From NCBI RefSeq assembly GCF_003325755.1, contig NZ_QORI02000003.1, positions 62,001-126,000 of the forward strand: a stretch of 64,000 nucleotides of DNA, written 5' to 3'. The notes under the pieces were generated by a model. It was not told the DNA's origin. It saw only the letters and a list, made by a program, of their open reading frames with translations, and did no database searches. This DNA is from Pseudomonas sp. SST3 (lineage in GTDB: Bacteria; Pseudomonadota; Gammaproteobacteria; Pseudomonadales; Pseudomonadaceae). This document shows positions 52,512-63,910 of the stretch, in pieces. A program made the position numbers and the translations under genes. The first letter of the stretch is position 1, and each line of letters begins with the position of its first letter.

Positions 52512-53864
52512 TTAAAGGCGGCCAAGGTCGTTGACCAACGCAAGCAGCATCACCCCAACAACCAGGCTGATACCGATCTGTACTCCCCAGCCCTGGACCC
52601 TGTCCGACAAGGGACGTCCACGGACCCACTCGACCAAATAGAAGAGCAGATGCCCACCATCCAGGACCGGGATAGGCAATAGATTGAGTACTCCAAGGCT
52701 AATGCTCAGGTAGGCGAGGAAGTTGAGAAAGTCGCCCACGCCGGACTGTGCAGAAGCGCCCGCCACTTTAGCAATGGTTATCGGGCCGCTCAAGTTTTTT
52801 ACCGAGAGCTCACCGAAGAGCATTTTTCTTAATGAATCGAGCGTCAGAACGCTCATCGTCCAGGTGCGACGGAGCCCTTCGCCGACAGCCTCAACCGGCC
52901 CGTAGCTGACATTTCGAAGCATTTCTTCCGGCCATTCGGCGCCCGCGACCCCCGCCCCCAGATACCCCCGACGCTGATTGCCGTCGCCACGTTGGGCCAG
53001 GGTCACAGGCAACTGAATAATCTGCCCATCACGCTCGACTTCCAGCGGTACAGACTGGCCGCCCAGTGGCCTGACACGATCAATGACTTCCTGCCATTCG
53101 TTCAGCGGCTCGCCATCGAGGCTGACCAAACGATCACCAAGACGTACGCCCGCAGCCTGAGCAGGCCCCTCCGGGTCCAACTGTGCGACGATCGGGGCGA
53201 TTTCCGGGCGCCAGGGTCGAATACCCAGAGAGCCGATCGGGTCCGGCTCTTCGGCACCTTTCAGCCAATCGTTCAGCTCCAGCTGCAGCCGCTGAACCTG
53301 ATCACCGTCACCTTCGCGCACGAGCATTTCGAGCGAGCCACTTTCGCCAAGACGTCTGATCAGCTGAAGATTGACCTCTGCCCAACCAGATGTGGGCTTG
53401 CCGTTGATCTCGACGATTTCCTGCCCCGCCATCAGCCCGGCGCGCTCGGCGAGGCTACCAGCCTCGACGGCGCCAACCACAGGCCGGACCTGATCAGTGC
53501 CAAGCATCGCCAGTGCCCAGAAGAACACCAGAGCAAGAAGGAAGTTGGCCAGTGGCCCGGCAGACACGATGGCGAAGCGCTGCTTGACCGACTTGCGATT
53601 GAATGCCTGCTCCAGCAATGCCGGCGGGACATCCCCCTCACGCTCATCGAGCATTTTCACGTAGCCACCGAGCGGGATCGCAGCAAGGACGAATTCGGTG
53701 CCTTGGCGATCATGCCAGCGCAACAATGGACGCCCGAAGCCTACAGAGAAGCGCAGCACCTTGACACCACAACGGCGCGCGACCCAGAAATGGCCATACT
53801 CGTGAAAGGTTACCAACACACCCAGCGCCACGAGGGTGCCGATGATCATGTACAGCGCGCCCAT
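52512..53864 (-). CDS. rseP: Site-2 intramembrane metalloprotease RseP/MucP
   Basis: 450 residues. Zinc site HEYGH in TM1, third ligand in LPIPVLDGGHLLFYLVEW, and two tandem PDZ domains in the periplasmic loop (about residues 115-310; AGSLAERAGLMAGQEIVEIN and GPAQAAGVRLGDRLVSLDGE). GAGGAATAT precedes the ATG. It cleaves the anti-sigma factor MucA/RseA after DegS/AlgW cutting to release the envelope stress sigma factor. Confidence 0.97.
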   Translation of the reverse strand: MGALYMIIGTLVALGVLVTFHEYGHFWVARRCGVKVLRFSVGFGRPLLRWHDRQGTEFVLAAIPLGGYVKMLDEREGDVPPALLEQAFNRKSVKQRFAIVSAGPLANFLLALVFFWALAMLGTDQVRPVVGAVEAGSLAERAGLMAGQEIVEINGKPTSGWAEVNLQLIRRLGESGSLEMLVREGDGDQVQRLQLELNDWLKGAEEPDPIGSLGIRPWRPEIAPIVAQLDPEGPAQAAGVRLGDRLVSLDGEPLNEWQEVIDRVRPLGGQSVPLEVERDGQIIQLPVTLAQRGDGNQRRGYLGAGVAGAEWPEEMLRNVSYGPVEAVGEGLRRTWTMSVLTLDSLRKMLFGELSVKNLSGPITIAKVAGASAQSGVGDFLNFLAYLSISLGVLNLLPIPVLDGGHLLFYLVEWVRGRPLSDRVQGWGVQIGISLVVGVMLLALVNDLGRL

Positions 53865-53939
53865 ATATTCCTCTGCCCCGAAAGGCCTGTTTAGGGGAAG
53901 CCGACACCGACGACCCTGAAGCCTCGTACCATCAAGCCG

Positions 53940-55130
53940 CTAGCGATCGCGATGGTGTAACCAGCGCGACGCCAGCGTGCGAGCCTGCGAATCGGCGGCC
54001 AGCACATCTGCCAGGCAACGCGCAGGAACCGATGCTTCCTGATCCAGAACGTCCTCGATGATACTCGCGATTTCGGTGAAGCGGATGCGACCAGAGAGGA
54101 ACGCATCCACCGCCACCTCGTTGGCCGCGTTGAGCATTGCCGGGGCTGTCCCGCCGTCTTGAGCAGCCTGCCGGGCAATGCGAAGACAGGGAAACCTCTG
54201 CTGGTCAGGCGCTTCGAAATCGAGGCGCCCCGTTTGCAACAGATCGAGCGCCGATACCCCGGAATCGATTCGCTCCGGCCAGGCCAGCGCATGCGCAATC
54301 GGGGTGCGCATGTCGGGGTTGCCCAGCTGCGCCAGAACCGAACCATCGATGTAGTCGACCATGGAGTGGATGACGCTCTGTGGGTGAATGACCACCTCGA
54401 CCTGGTCCGGACGCGCATCGAACAGCCAGCACGCCTCGATGAGCTCGAGCCCCTTGTTCATCATGCTGGCTGAATCAACGGATATCTTGCGCCCCATGGA
54501 CCAGTTCGGGTGCGCGCAGGCCTGATCGGGAGACACGGTTGAGAGCTGTTCCAACGGCATCTGACGGAATGGCCCGCCGGAGGCTGTAAGGAGAATTCGC
54601 CTGACCCCTACGCTGCCGAGCCCCTGCGAATAGTTACCAGGCAAGCACTGAAATATCGCGTTGTGCTCGCTGTCGATGGGCAGCAACACCGCCTCGCTGT
54701 CACGCAGCGCCTGCATGAACAACGCGCCGGACATGACCAACGCTTCTTTGTTAGCCAGCAACACACGCTTGCTGGCCTGGACGGCCGCCAAGGTCGGACG
54801 CAACCCCGCAGCACCGACGATCGCCGCCATGACCACATCGACTTCGGGGTGAGCCGAGACCTCGCTCAACCCACCCTCACCGACCAGCACGCGCGTTTTG
54901 ACCCCATCGCCGTCAAGCTGGTATTGAAGCTCGTGCGCCCTGTCGCTATCAGCCACCACGGCGTAACGGGGACGATGCAAGCGACAAAGAGCGCGCAACT
55001 CCGCAATTCGACTATGTGCCGTGAGCGCGAAGGCCTGGTATCGCTCGGGATGGCGAGCAATGACGTCCAGCGTACTCAAACCAATGGAACCGGTCGCGCC
55101 AAGGACCGTTATCTGCAAAGGGCTGCTCAC
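53940..55130 (-). CDS. dxr: 1-deoxy-D-xylulose 5-phosphate reductoisomerase
   Basis: 396 residues from a GTG at 55130 that overlaps the cdsA stop (GTGA); a TTG one codon earlier is less likely. NADPH motif [27 protein letters not shown], metal and substrate residues in [11 protein letters not shown] and LTASGGPFR, and [19 protein letters not shown]. It catalyses the second step of the non-mevalonate isoprenoid pathway, which also feeds UppS upstream. Confidence 0.97.
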   Translation of the reverse strand: MSSPLQITVLGATGSIGLSTLDVIARHPERYQAFALTAHSRIAELRALCRLHRPRYAVVADSDRAHELQYQLDGDGVKTRVLVGEGGLSEVSAHPEVDVVMAAIVGAAGLRPTLAAVQASKRVLLANKEALVMSGALFMQALRDSEAVLLPIDSEHNAIFQCLPGNYSQGLGSVGVRRILLTASGGPFRQMPLEQLSTVSPDQACAHPNWSMGRKISVDSASMMNKGLELIEACWLFDARPDQVEVVIHPQSVIHSMVDYIDGSVLAQLGNPDMRTPIAHALAWPERIDSGVSALDLLQTGRLDFEAPDQQRFPCLRIARQAAQDGGTAPAMLNAANEVAVDAFLSGRIRFTEIASIIEDVLDQEASVPARCLADVLAADSQARTLASRWLHHRDR

Positions 55131-55942
55131 CAACTACCCCAACCGGCGAGCCACAGCAGAACGGTGAACACAGGCACCGCAGCAGTCAGGCTATCTATAC
55201 GATCCATCACACCACCATGCCCAGGCAGCAATTGGCTGCTGTCCTTGATGCCCGAACTGCGTTTGAACATGCTCTCGGTGAGGTCTCCCACGACCGAAAT
55301 CACCACGACCAGCGCGGCGCCGAAAAGCGCCAGTACCAGCTCCCGTGGCGACCATCCTCGGTAGATGCCGACGCCAAGGGTAATCAGCAGGCTGGTAATC
55401 AGACCACCAATCAGACCCTCCCAGCTCTTGCCCGGACTGACTTGAGGCGCCAATTTGCGGCGACCCAAGGCCTTGCCAGAAAAGTAGGCACCAATATCGG
55501 CAGCCCAGACCAGCACCATGACCGCAACGATCAGCCAGTTGCCTTCGGGCCACTGCTTGAGCATCACCAATGCCTGCCAGGCAGGAAGCAGTATTAACAG
55601 ACCGATGACCAGGCTGCCCAGGCGCCCACCCCAATGCCGCTGACTGCCTGGATAACCGAGCACCAGCGCCGTTGCTGCCAACCACCAAACGACACTGAGC
55701 GGGAGCACCCAGGCGGTAAGTACGGGCAGTCGATACAGCGTCGCTAGCAGCAGGGCGATGATCAGCGCATAGCCGACTCGCGCGAACTGACCGGCAAACC
55801 CGGCCAGGCGCGCCCATTCCCAGCCGCCCAGAACCACCACAATGCCAATGAAGATGGCGAATGCGAGACCTTCGAGAAGAAAAAAGCCGATCAGCGCTAT
55901 CGGCAACAGAATGGCGGCGGTGATGATTCGTTGTTTCAACAT
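55127..55942 (-). CDS. cdsA: Phosphatidate cytidylyltransferase
   Basis: 271 residues with about 7-8 membrane helices. The CDS-family signature is near the C-terminus: [21 protein letters not shown], followed by [13 protein letters not shown]. It makes CDP-diacylglycerol from CTP and phosphatidate for phospholipid synthesis. It overlaps uppS at its start and dxr at its end, so all three are coupled. Confidence 0.97.
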   Translation of the reverse strand: MLKQRIITAAILLPIALIGFFLLEGLAFAIFIGIVVVLGGWEWARLAGFAGQFARVGYALIIALLLATLYRLPVLTAWVLPLSVVWWLAATALVLGYPGSQRHWGGRLGSLVIGLLILLPAWQALVMLKQWPEGNWLIVAVMVLVWAADIGAYFSGKALGRRKLAPQVSPGKSWEGLIGGLITSLLITLGVGIYRGWSPRELVLALFGAALVVVISVVGDLTESMFKRSSGIKDSSQLLPGHGGVMDRIDSLTAAVPVFTVLLWLAGWGSW

Positions 55943-56697
55943 TCGGCACGAACCTCTGTCTCGACCTGGTCACCCGTTTTGCCGAAACGCCGTTGCCGCT
56001 TGGCGAAATCGGCCAGAGCGGTGCGCATGGCGTCGTGCTTGAAATCCGGCCAGAACAGGTCAGAAAAATACAGCTCGGCATAGGCCAGCTGCCACAGTAG
56101 GAAATTACTGATGCGGCGCTCGCCACCGGTACGAATGCAAAGATCCGGTAACGGCATATCGCCAGTGGCGAGGTAGCTCTGGAATAGTGCCGGTGTAATC
56201 TCGTCAGGATTGAGGCGGCCGCTGTGCGCCTCGCGAGCCATCCGCTGCGCAGCCTGGACAATGTCCCATTGACCGCCGTAGTTGGCGGCAACCTGAAGCA
56301 CAAAACGGCCGGCTCCTGCCGTCATTCCTTCGGCCTCGAGCATCGCGGCTTGCAGCTCCGGATGGAAGCGCGAACGATCACCGATGATTCGCAAGCTGAT
56401 GCCGTTCTCGTTGAGCTTACGCGCCTCTCGACGCAGCGCGGTCAGGAACAATTCCATCAGCGCACCGACCTCCTCGGCCGGCCTCTGCCAGTTCTCACTG
56501 GAGAACGCGAACAGCGTCAATACCTCTACACCCGCCTCGGCACAAACCTCGATGACAGCTCGCACCGCATCGACACCCGCCTTGTGCCCGGCGACACCAG
56601 GCAAAAGACGCCGTTTTGCCCAGCGGTTGTTGCCATCCATGATGACTGCGACATGACGGGGTACATTCCCTCCGGCGATCTGCCTGACCTTTTCCAT
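55936..56697 (-). CDS. uppS: Undecaprenyl pyrophosphate synthase
   Basis: 253 residues of the cis-prenyltransferase family. Catalytic Asp in VAVIMDGNNRWAKRRLLP, FAFSSENWQRP, then LCIRTGGERRISNFLLWQ and AELYFSDLFWPDF. It builds the C55 lipid carrier for peptidoglycan and O-antigen. It is separated from frr by 158 bases (56698-56855) that probably contain a promoter; I see no other gene there. Confidence 0.98.
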   Translation of the reverse strand: MEKVRQIAGGNVPRHVAVIMDGNNRWAKRRLLPGVAGHKAGVDAVRAVIEVCAEAGVEVLTLFAFSSENWQRPAEEVGALMELFLTALRREARKLNENGISLRIIGDRSRFHPELQAAMLEAEGMTAGAGRFVLQVAANYGGQWDIVQAAQRMAREAHSGRLNPDEITPALFQSYLATGDMPLPDLCIRTGGERRISNFLLWQLAYAELYFSDLFWPDFKHDAMRTALADFAKRQRRFGKTGDQVETEVRAEC

Positions 56698-56855
56698 GAA
56701 ACGACTCTACCTGCGCTCAATCACGCTGCGAACAATGGGAGAAACTGCCGACAGCAATTCCCGGGGGTACGACTGGTTAGCCCCTCGCGCCTCGGTCCCA
56801 GCAGGATCGGCGCACTCCGACGTGAGCAGTACGGACGAAGTCCGGTACAGCACCA

Positions 56856-57413
56856 TCAAACGGCCATCAGATCGCTTTCCTTGCCTTCAAGCGCCTTGTC
56901 GATTTCCGCAACGTACTTATCGGTCAGCTTTTGAACGTCGTCCTGGCCACGGCGTTCCTCGTCCTCGCTGATTTCCTTTTCCTTGACCAGGTCCTTGAGT
57001 TGCGCAATGGCATCGCGGCGGATGTTACGCACCGCGACACGAGCATTTTCGGCTTCGGCACGCGCCTGCTTGGTGTAGCCCTTGCGTGTTTCCTCGGTAA
57101 GCGCCGGCATCGGAACGCGGATAGTGGTGCCGGCAGTAGCCGGATTCAGGCCCAAATCAGAGGTCATGATGGCTTTTTCCACCGCCTGGATCATGCCTTT
57201 ATCGAATACCGTCAACGCCAGGGTGCGCGAGTCTTCCGCGACCACGTTGGCGATCTGACGCAGCGGAGTGTCGCTACCGTAATAGGAGACCATCACACCA
57301 TCGAGAATGCTTGGATGGGCGCGGCCTGTACGAATCTTGGCGAATGCATGCCCCAGGGATTCCAGGGTTTTCTTCATGCGCTCCTGGGCGTCTTGTTTGA
57401 TCTCGTTGATCAT
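56856..57413 (-). CDS. frr: Ribosome recycling factor
   Basis: 185 residues, standard length. Three-helix bundle domain with [40 protein letters not shown], and the C-terminal helix [19 protein letters not shown]. It splits post-termination ribosomes with EF-G. It overlaps the pyrH stop by 4 bases. Confidence 0.98.
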   Translation of the reverse strand: MINEIKQDAQERMKKTLESLGHAFAKIRTGRAHPSILDGVMVSYYGSDTPLRQIANVVAEDSRTLALTVFDKGMIQAVEKAIMTSDLGLNPATAGTTIRVPMPALTEETRKGYTKQARAEAENARVAVRNIRRDAIAQLKDLVKEKEISEDEERRGQDDVQKLTDKYVAEIDKALEGKESDLMAV

Positions 57414-58153
57414 TGGTTCTGTTCCTCGATCAGGGTTCCTTCAGCGCCGCCGAGCACGATATTGAGCAGGGCACCGGGCTTGTTCATGTTGAACACCCGC
57501 AGCGGCATGTTGTGGTCGCGACACAGACAGATGGCGGTCAGATCCATGACGCCCAGCTTGCGGTCAAGCACGTCATCATAGGTCAACTGCTCGAACTTCT
57601 CGGCATTTGGATCCTTGAATGGGTCTGCGGTGTAGACGCCATCAACCTTGGTGGCCTTGAGCACGACGTCAGCATGAATCTCGATGGCGCGCAGGCACGC
57701 AGCCGAATCGGTAGTGAAGAACGGGTTGCCGGTACCAGCGGAAAAGATCACCACTTCACCGCTCTTGAGGTGACGCATCGCCTTGCGACGATCGTAATGG
57801 TCAGTCACGCCGACCATGGAAATTGCCGACATGACAAGCGCAGGAATATTCGAGCGCTCCAGGGCGTCGCGCATGGCCAGCGAGTTCATGACGGTCGCCA
57901 GCATACCCATATGGTCGCCAGTGACCCGATCCATACCGGCTGCAGAAAGCGCCGCCCCGCGGAACAGGTTACCGCCGCCAATGACCAGGCCAACCTCCAC
58001 ACCTATCCCTACCAACTGCCCGACTTCCAAGGCCATCCGATCCAGTACTTTAGGATCGATACCGAAGTCTTCCGACCCCATCAGGGCTTCGCCACTTAAT
58101 TTGAGCAGAATGCGTTTATAGCGGGGATTGCGTGCACTCATCTGCTGAGCCAT
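57410..58153 (-). CDS. pyrH: UMP kinase
   Basis: 247 residues of the bacterial hexameric amino-acid-kinase fold: [56 protein letters not shown] and [20 protein letters not shown]. It phosphorylates UMP to UDP. It lies between tsf and frr in the standard rpsB-tsf-pyrH-frr order. Confidence 0.98.
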   Translation of the reverse strand: MAQQMSARNPRYKRILLKLSGEALMGSEDFGIDPKVLDRMALEVGQLVGIGVEVGLVIGGGNLFRGAALSAAGMDRVTGDHMGMLATVMNSLAMRDALERSNIPALVMSAISMVGVTDHYDRRKAMRHLKSGEVVIFSAGTGNPFFTTDSAACLRAIEIHADVVLKATKVDGVYTADPFKDPNAEKFEQLTYDDVLDRKLGVMDLTAICLCRDHNMPLRVFNMNKPGALLNIVLGGAEGTLIEEQNQ

Positions 58154-58297
58154 TGGCGTTGTCTCTCCTGCGGCGTTTGTATGACTAAGCTGGCGTTGCG
58201 GCCAGAAAATACTGCGCTATGACAGCGCAGTCACGAGTTGGTGCCAGGCGGTGACTATAGCGTGGCAAAAAAACATTTCCGCCCTCCAGTCCGACAA

Positions 58298-58327
58298 AGA
58301 GGCCGCACGCGTGAGCGGGCAGCCTCT
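58298..58327 (-). terminator. Terminator-like hairpin after tsf
   Basis: On the minus strand AGAGGC (plus 58322-58327) pairs with GCCTCT (plus 58298-58303), with an inner GC-rich stem, then a short T stretch. It lies 20 bases past the tsf stop and may reduce read-through into pyrH. Confidence 0.6.
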
Positions 58328-58347
58328 TCGAGGACAGCAGAAGCGTC

Positions 58348-59217
58348 TTATTGCTTGGTGGCGGCGACCTGAGCGGCAACTTCAGCAGCGAAGTCGACCT
58401 CACCGCGCTCGATGCCTTCACCTACTTCGTAACGAACGAAGGAAACGATTTCAGCGCCGGCCTTCTTCGCCAGATCGCCAACCTTGACGTCCGGATCCTT
58501 GACGAATGCCTGCTCGACCAGGCTTGCCTCTGCAAGGAACTTGCTGATGCGACCAGCCACCATCTTTTCGACGATTTCGGCAGGCTTGCCCTTGATCTTG
58601 TCTTCGTTCAGCGCCAGGAAGATCTCTTTCTCCTTGGCAACCGCTTCCTCGGAAACCTGCGATGGATCGAGGAACTGAGGATTGCTGGCCGCTACGTGCA
58701 TGGCAATTTCTTTCGCCAGCTCGACGCTACCACCCTTCAGGGCTACCAGAACACCGATACGATGACCGTGCAGGTAGGAACCTACCAGATCAGCCTCGAC
58801 GGAGGTCAGGCGACGGATGTTTACGTTCTCGCCGCACTTGGCGACCAGCGCTTCACGATCGGATTCCTGAGCGGCGATCAGCGGAGCGGCATCGGTCATC
58901 TTCTCGGCGAAGGCCTTCTCAACGCTGCTGCTGACGAAATTCTTGAAGTCGTCCTGCAGGGCCAGGAAGTCGGTCTGCGAGTTGACTTCGATAATCACGG
59001 CACGCTTGTTATCGTCGGCAACCTTGACCGCAATAGCGCCTTCAGCAGCGATATTGCCTGCTTTCTTGGCTGCCTTGATGGCGCCAGCAGCACGCATGTC
59101 ATCGATGGCTTTCTCGATGTCGCCGCCAGCAGCGGTGAGCGCCTTTTTGCAATCCATCATGCCTTGGCCAGTGCGCTCGCGCAGTTCTTTAACCAGGGCT
59201 GCAGTGATCTCTGCCAT
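58348..59217 (-). CDS. tsf: Translation elongation factor Ts
   Basis: 289 residues. N-terminal UBA-like domain LVKELRERTGQGMMDCKKAL, then the EF-Tu-contacting TDFLALQDDF and core repeats ending EVAAQVAATKQ. It recycles EF-Tu by GDP release. It is downstream of rpsB with a hairpin between the two. Confidence 0.98.
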   Translation of the reverse strand: MAEITAALVKELRERTGQGMMDCKKALTAAGGDIEKAIDDMRAAGAIKAAKKAGNIAAEGAIAVKVADDNKRAVIIEVNSQTDFLALQDDFKNFVSSSVEKAFAEKMTDAAPLIAAQESDREALVAKCGENVNIRRLTSVEADLVGSYLHGHRIGVLVALKGGSVELAKEIAMHVAASNPQFLDPSQVSEEAVAKEKEIFLALNEDKIKGKPAEIVEKMVAGRISKFLAEASLVEQAFVKDPDVKVGDLAKKAGAEIVSFVRYEVGEGIERGEVDFAAEVAAQVAATKQ

Positions 59218-59284
59218 GTTCGCAAATCCTCTCGATTCGATTTTCGATCATGCCCTCAACTCGGGCGATCAATTCGGAATTGGC

Positions 59285-59304
59285 AAAAAGGGGGCATAGC
59301 CCCC
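59285..59304 (-). terminator. Intergenic terminator/attenuator between rpsB and tsf
   Basis: GGGGGC (59290-59295) pairs with GCCCCC (59299-59304) around ATA, followed on the minus strand by five T (plus A at 59285-59289). It probably lowers tsf expression relative to rpsB. Confidence 0.85.
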
Positions 59305-59342
59305 TTTCTGTTCAACGGGTATCAGCTATGCGACAGTCGCGC

Positions 59343-60083
59343 TCAGCCTTGAGCTGCCTCAGGGGCGACTTCTTCGACGAACTCATCAGCACCACCAGCG
59401 CCATTCTGGCGACCGCGCAGCACAGCATCTGCCATGGAGCCCAGATAGAGTTGCACGGCACGGATGGCATCATCATTACCAGGAATGATGTAGTCGACAC
59501 CTTCCGGGCTGCTGTTGGTATCGACGATACCGATAACCGGAATGCCCAGCTTGTTGGCTTCGGAGATCGCAATGCGCTCGTGGTCGACGTCGACAACGAA
59601 CATCGCGTCTGGCAGGCCGCCCATGTCCTTGATACCACCCAGGCTGCGGTCCAGCTTCTCCAGATCACGGGTGCGCATCAGGGCTTCTTTCTTGGTCAGC
59701 TTCTCGAAAGTGCCGTCCTGCGACTGAGTTTCCAGTTCACGCAGGCGCTTGATCGAGGCGCGGATGGTCTTGTAGTTGGTCAGCATGCCGCCCAACCAGC
59801 GATGATCGACGTACGGCGAACCGCAACGAGCAGCCTCTTCACGAACGATCTTGCCAGCGGAACGCTTGGTGCCGACGAACAGAATCTTGTTCTTGCCCGC
59901 TGCCAGCTTTTCAACGAAACGCAGTGCGTCGTTGAACATCGGCAGGGTTTTTTCGAGGTTGATGATGTGAATCTTGTTGCGCGCGCCAAAGATGTATTTA
60001 TCCATCTTCGGATTCCAGTAACGGGTCTGGTGGCCGAAGTGCACACCGGCCTTCAACATATCGCGCATAGTGACTTGAGACAT
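59343..60083 (-). CDS. rpsB: 30S ribosomal protein S2
   Basis: 246 residues: [20 protein letters not shown], then [59 protein letters not shown] and [20 protein letters not shown]. It is the first gene of the rpsB-tsf-pyrH-frr series and is divergent from map. GAGGAAG precedes the ATG. Confidence 0.98.
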   Translation of the reverse strand: MSQVTMRDMLKAGVHFGHQTRYWNPKMDKYIFGARNKIHIINLEKTLPMFNDALRFVEKLAAGKNKILFVGTKRSAGKIVREEAARCGSPYVDHRWLGGMLTNYKTIRASIKRLRELETQSQDGTFEKLTKKEALMRTRDLEKLDRSLGGIKDMGGLPDAMFVVDVDHERIAISEANKLGIPVIGIVDTNSSPEGVDYIIPGNDDAIRAVQLYLGSMADAVLRGRQNGAGGADEFVEEVAPEAAQG

Positions 60084-60236
60084 GGGACTTCCTCAGATAA
60101 GTCGGGTTAGGCCTCCACGCGTCCCGATATCCAACTCTTGCGAGCACCCAGGATACCGTGTCGACACGTGTGTGGGGTCAGGCTCGGCAGGTACTCCCGC
60201 AGAGCGGCGCGTTTTATAGCACACAGGAGCACCAGA
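60084..60236 (-). promoter_or_regulatory. rpsB promoter and structured leader
   Basis: On the minus strand a TATAAA -10-like element with a GC-rich discriminator (plus about 60210-60225) lies some 135 bases before rpsB. The leader contains GC-rich inverted repeats such as the ACACGTGT/CGTGTCGACACG stretch. S2 is known to repress its own mRNA through the leader in gamma-proteobacteria; that it does so here is inference. The remaining gap to map (60237-60385) holds only the map promoter region. Confidence 0.5.
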
Positions 60237-60385
60237 GGCTAGCGCAGGCTCAAATTCATCATGGCAAGCAAAGCGCCCCCGGGCGCCGATAGCGCTTCAG
60301 CCCCGCCTGCAGGCCGGGGTTCTTTGGTTTATCATTTGCACCTTCAAATATTTCCGCCTGCGCCTCTTGGCGCCAAGAGGGTTGC

Positions 60386-61168
60386 ATGACTGTTTCCATC
60401 AAGACGCCTGAAGATATCGAGAAGATGCGCATTGCTGGCCGCCTGGCCGCCGAAGTACTGGAAATGATTGCCGAACACGTCAAGCCGGGCGTCACCACCG
60501 AAGAGCTGGACCGTCTCTGCCATGACCATATCGTCAACGTGCAACAGGCCATACCCGCGCCGCTCAATTACAAGGGATTCCCAAAGTCGATTTGCACCTC
60601 GATCAACCATGTCGTCTGCCATGGCATCCCCAACGACAAGCCACTGAAGGATGGCGATATTCTCAATATCGACATCACCGTCATCAAGGACGGCTACCAC
60701 GGCGATACCAGCCGAATGTTCCTCGTCGGCAACGCACCGGAATGGGCCGAACGCCTTTGCAAGATCACCCAGGAATGCCTCTATAAAGGTATCGAGATCG
60801 TCCGCCCCGGCACCCGCCTCGGTGATATCGGCGAAGTGATCCAGAAGCATGCGGAAAAGAATGGCTTTTCGGTCGTTCGTGAATACTGCGGACATGGAAT
60901 CGGCAAGGTATTCCACGAAGAACCCCAGGTACTTCACTACGGCCGGGCAGGCACCGGCCTGGAGCTGAAGGAAGGCATGACATTTACCATCGAACCGATG
61001 ATCAACCAGGGCCGCTCGGAAACCCGTCTGCTTGGTGATGGCTGGACCGCCATCACCAAGGACCGCAAGCTATCGGCACAATGGGAACACACGATCGTGG
61101 TCACCGCTGACGGCTACGAAATCTTCACCCTGCGCAGCGATGACACCATCGCCCGCACCTCGCCGTGA
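60386..61168 (+). CDS. map: Methionine aminopeptidase type I
   Basis: 260 residues. Five metal ligands are visible: Asp in LNIDITVIKDGYHGDTSRMF (two), His in YCGHGIGKVFHEEP, Glu in MTFTIEPMINQG and Glu in SAQWEHTIVV. It removes the initiator Met from nascent proteins. GAGGG precedes the ATG. It is divergent from rpsB and followed after 39 bases by glnD. Confidence 0.98.
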   Translation: MTVSIKTPEDIEKMRIAGRLAAEVLEMIAEHVKPGVTTEELDRLCHDHIVNVQQAIPAPLNYKGFPKSICTSINHVVCHGIPNDKPLKDGDILNIDITVIKDGYHGDTSRMFLVGNAPEWAERLCKITQECLYKGIEIVRPGTRLGDIGEVIQKHAEKNGFSVVREYCGHGIGKVFHEEPQVLHYGRAGTGLELKEGMTFTIEPMINQGRSETRLLGDGWTAITKDRKLSAQWEHTIVVTADGYEIFTLRSDDTIARTSP

Positions 61169-61207
61169 TCGTTTACCCCTATTGACGCTCTGACGGAGGG
61201 CGATGGC

Positions 61208-63910
61208 ATGCCTCAGGTTGATCCCGAACTGTTCGACCGCAGCCAGTTCCAGGCCGAGCTGGCTCTCAAGGCCAGCCCCATCGCCGCCTTCAAAAAGGTT
61301 ATCCGCAAGGCGCGCGAAGTGCTCGATGCACGCTTCCTGGCGGGCCGTGACATCCGCCGCCTGATCGAAGACCGCGCCTGGTTTGTCGACCAGATTCTGC
61401 GAGCCGCCTGGGGTCGCTTCGATTGGAACAGCGACGCCGCAATCGCGCTGGTAGCTGTCGGCGGCTATGGTCGCGGCGAGCTGCACCCCTACTCCGATAT
61501 CGACTTGCTGATCCTGCTAGAGAACAGCGATCACGAGAAGTTCCGCGATTCCATCGAGGGATTCCTGACACTGCTCTGGGATATCGGCCTGGAGGTTGGC
61601 CAGAGCGTGCGCTCGGTCAAAGAATGCGCCGAAGAGGCACGTGCGGACCTGACAGTTATTACCAACCTGATGGAAAGCCGGACAATTGCCGGCCCTGAGC
61701 GCCTGCGGCAGAACATGCTGAAGGTCACCAGCCCATCGGAAATGTGGCCGAGCAAGGAATTCTTTCTCGCCAAACGTAACGAGCAAGCGGCACGTCATTC
61801 GAAATACAACAACACGGAATACAACCTGGAGCCGAACGTCAAAGGCTCGCCCGGCGGGCTGCGCGACATTCAGACAATCCTTTGGATCGCACGACGGCAG
61901 CTCGGCAGCCTGAATCTGAGCGCGATTGTCGATCAAGGCTTTCTGACAGAAGGCGAGTACTCATTGCTGGTATCGAGCCAGGAGTTCATCTGGCGCGTGC
62001 GTTACGGGCTGCATATGCTCGCCGGTCGTGCCGAAGATCGCCTGCTGTTCGACCATCAGCGCAGCCTGGCGGCCCTGCTCGGCTATGAAGACAGCGACGC
62101 CAAACTGGCGATCGAACGCTTCATGCAAAAGTACTACCGCGTCGTCATGAGCATTTCCGAACTCAGTGATCTCGTGGGCCAGCACTTTGCCGAGGTCATT
62201 CTTTGGGAGGGTGACAGCGGCGAAGCCGTGCCGCTCAATAGCCGCTTCGTTGTACGCGACGGTTATTTAGAGGTGGCCGATGATTCGGTATTCAGACACA
62301 GGCCCTTCGCGATCTTGGAAATCTTCGTGCTGCTGGCGCAACACCCTGAAATCCAGGGCGTACGAGCGGAGACCATTCGACTGCTGCGCGACCACCGCCA
62401 CCTCATCGACAACGAGTTCCGCAGCGACATTCGCAACACCAGCCTGTTCATCGAACTGTTCAAGTGCAAGGAAGGCATTCACCGCAACCTGCGACGCATG
62501 AACCGCTACGGTATTCTTGGACGCTACCTACCGGAGTTCGGCCATATCGTCGGGCAGATGCAGCATGATCTTTTTCATATCTACACCGTCGACGCCCACA
62601 CGCTCAATGTCATCAAGTACCTGCGCAAGCTGAGCAAGCCCGGCGTCGCCGAGAAGTACCCGCTAGCCAGCAAGCTGGTGGAGCGATTGCCCAAGCCCGA
62701 ACTAATCTACATCGCAGGGCTTTATCACGATATCGCCAAGGGCCGCGGCGGAGATCATTCGGAGCTGGGCGCGGTGGATGCCCACGAGTTCTGCTCACGC
62801 CACAAGCTTCCTGCGTGGGACACGCGTCTGGTGGTCTGGCTGGTGGAGAATCACTTGGTGATGTCCACCACGGCACAGCGCAAGGATCTCTCCGATCCGC
62901 AGGTAATTAACGATTTCGCCCAGCAGGTCGGTGACGAGACCCACCTCGACTATCTCTATGTGCTGACCGTGGCGGATATAAACGCGACCAACCCGACCCT
63001 CTGGAACTCCTGGCGGGCCAGCCTGCTGCGTCAGCTGTACACCGAAACCAAACGGGCACTCAAACGTGGCCTGGAAAACCCGCTGGGACGTGAAGAGCAG
63101 ATTCGCCAAACGCAACGGGCGGCGCTCGACAACCTGGTGCGCAACGGCACCGATCCGGACGATGCCGAGCAGCTATGGTCGCAGCTGGGTGATGATTACT
63201 TCATGCGCCACAGCTCCATTGACGTCGCCTGGCACACCGAAGCCATCATCGAGCATCCGAGCGATGGCGGTCCGCTGGTTCTGATCAAGGAAACGACTCA
63301 GCGCGAGTTCGAAGGCGGCACGCAGATTTTCATCTACGCGCCGGATCAGCACGACTTTTTCGCCGTGACCGTGGCGGCAATGGACCAGTTGAACCTGAAC
63401 ATTCATGACGCCCGGATCATTACCTCGAGCAGCCAGTTCACGCTGGACACCTACATCGTCCTGGATGCCGACGGCACCCCCATCGGCAACGACCCCGAGC
63501 GCACGGAGGAAATCCGCCAAGGTCTGATCGATGCGCTACGCAACCCGGACGACTACCTGACGATCATTCAGAGACGCGTGCCCCGGCAGCTCAAGCACTT
63601 CGCTTTTCCACCCCAAGTAACCATCCACAACGACATGCAGCGCCCGCAGACGATCATCGAAGTCGTCGCGCCCGACCGCCCCGGGCTTCTCGCGCGAATT
63701 GGCCAGCTGTTCCTGGACTTCGATCTGTCAGTGCAGAACGCCAAGATCGCCACGCTCGGTGAGCGTGTGGAAGACGTTTTCTTCGTTACCAACGCGGACA
63801 ACGAGCCATTGTCCGATCCGCAGCTGTGCATGCGGCTGCAGCAGGCGATGATCAAACAGCTGTCTCAGGATAACGAGCATCAGCCCTCCCCGAGCAGCAT
63901 CGTCATCTAG
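61208..63910 (+). CDS. glnD: Bifunctional PII uridylyltransferase/uridylyl-removing enzyme
   Basis: 900 residues. Nucleotidyltransferase domain with [19 protein letters not shown] (about residues 84-102), HD domain with [20 protein letters not shown] (about 500-540), and two C-terminal ACT domains ([19 protein letters not shown] and [18 protein letters not shown]). It senses glutamine and modifies PII proteins to control nitrogen metabolism. GGAGGGC precedes the ATG. After its stop, 63911-64000 shows no gene. Confidence 0.98.
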   Translation: MPQVDPELFDRSQFQAELALKASPIAAFKKVIRKAREVLDARFLAGRDIRRLIEDRAWFVDQILRAAWGRFDWNSDAAIALVAVGGYGRGELHPYSDIDLLILLENSDHEKFRDSIEGFLTLLWDIGLEVGQSVRSVKECAEEARADLTVITNLMESRTIAGPERLRQNMLKVTSPSEMWPSKEFFLAKRNEQAARHSKYNNTEYNLEPNVKGSPGGLRDIQTILWIARRQLGSLNLSAIVDQGFLTEGEYSLLVSSQEFIWRVRYGLHMLAGRAEDRLLFDHQRSLAALLGYEDSDAKLAIERFMQKYYRVVMSISELSDLVGQHFAEVILWEGDSGEAVPLNSRFVVRDGYLEVADDSVFRHRPFAILEIFVLLAQHPEIQGVRAETIRLLRDHRHLIDNEFRSDIRNTSLFIELFKCKEGIHRNLRRMNRYGILGRYLPEFGHIVGQMQHDLFHIYTVDAHTLNVIKYLRKLSKPGVAEKYPLASKLVERLPKPELIYIAGLYHDIAKGRGGDHSELGAVDAHEFCSRHKLPAWDTRLVVWLVENHLVMSTTAQRKDLSDPQVINDFAQQVGDETHLDYLYVLTVADINATNPTLWNSWRASLLRQLYTETKRALKRGLENPLGREEQIRQTQRAALDNLVRNGTDPDDAEQLWSQLGDDYFMRHSSIDVAWHTEAIIEHPSDGGPLVLIKETTQREFEGGTQIFIYAPDQHDFFAVTVAAMDQLNLNIHDARIITSSSQFTLDTYIVLDADGTPIGNDPERTEEIRQGLIDALRNPDDYLTIIQRRVPRQLKHFAFPPQVTIHNDMQRPQTIIEVVAPDRPGLLARIGQLFLDFDLSVQNAKIATLGERVEDVFFVTNADNEPLSDPQLCMRLQQAMIKQLSQDNEHQPSPSSIVI

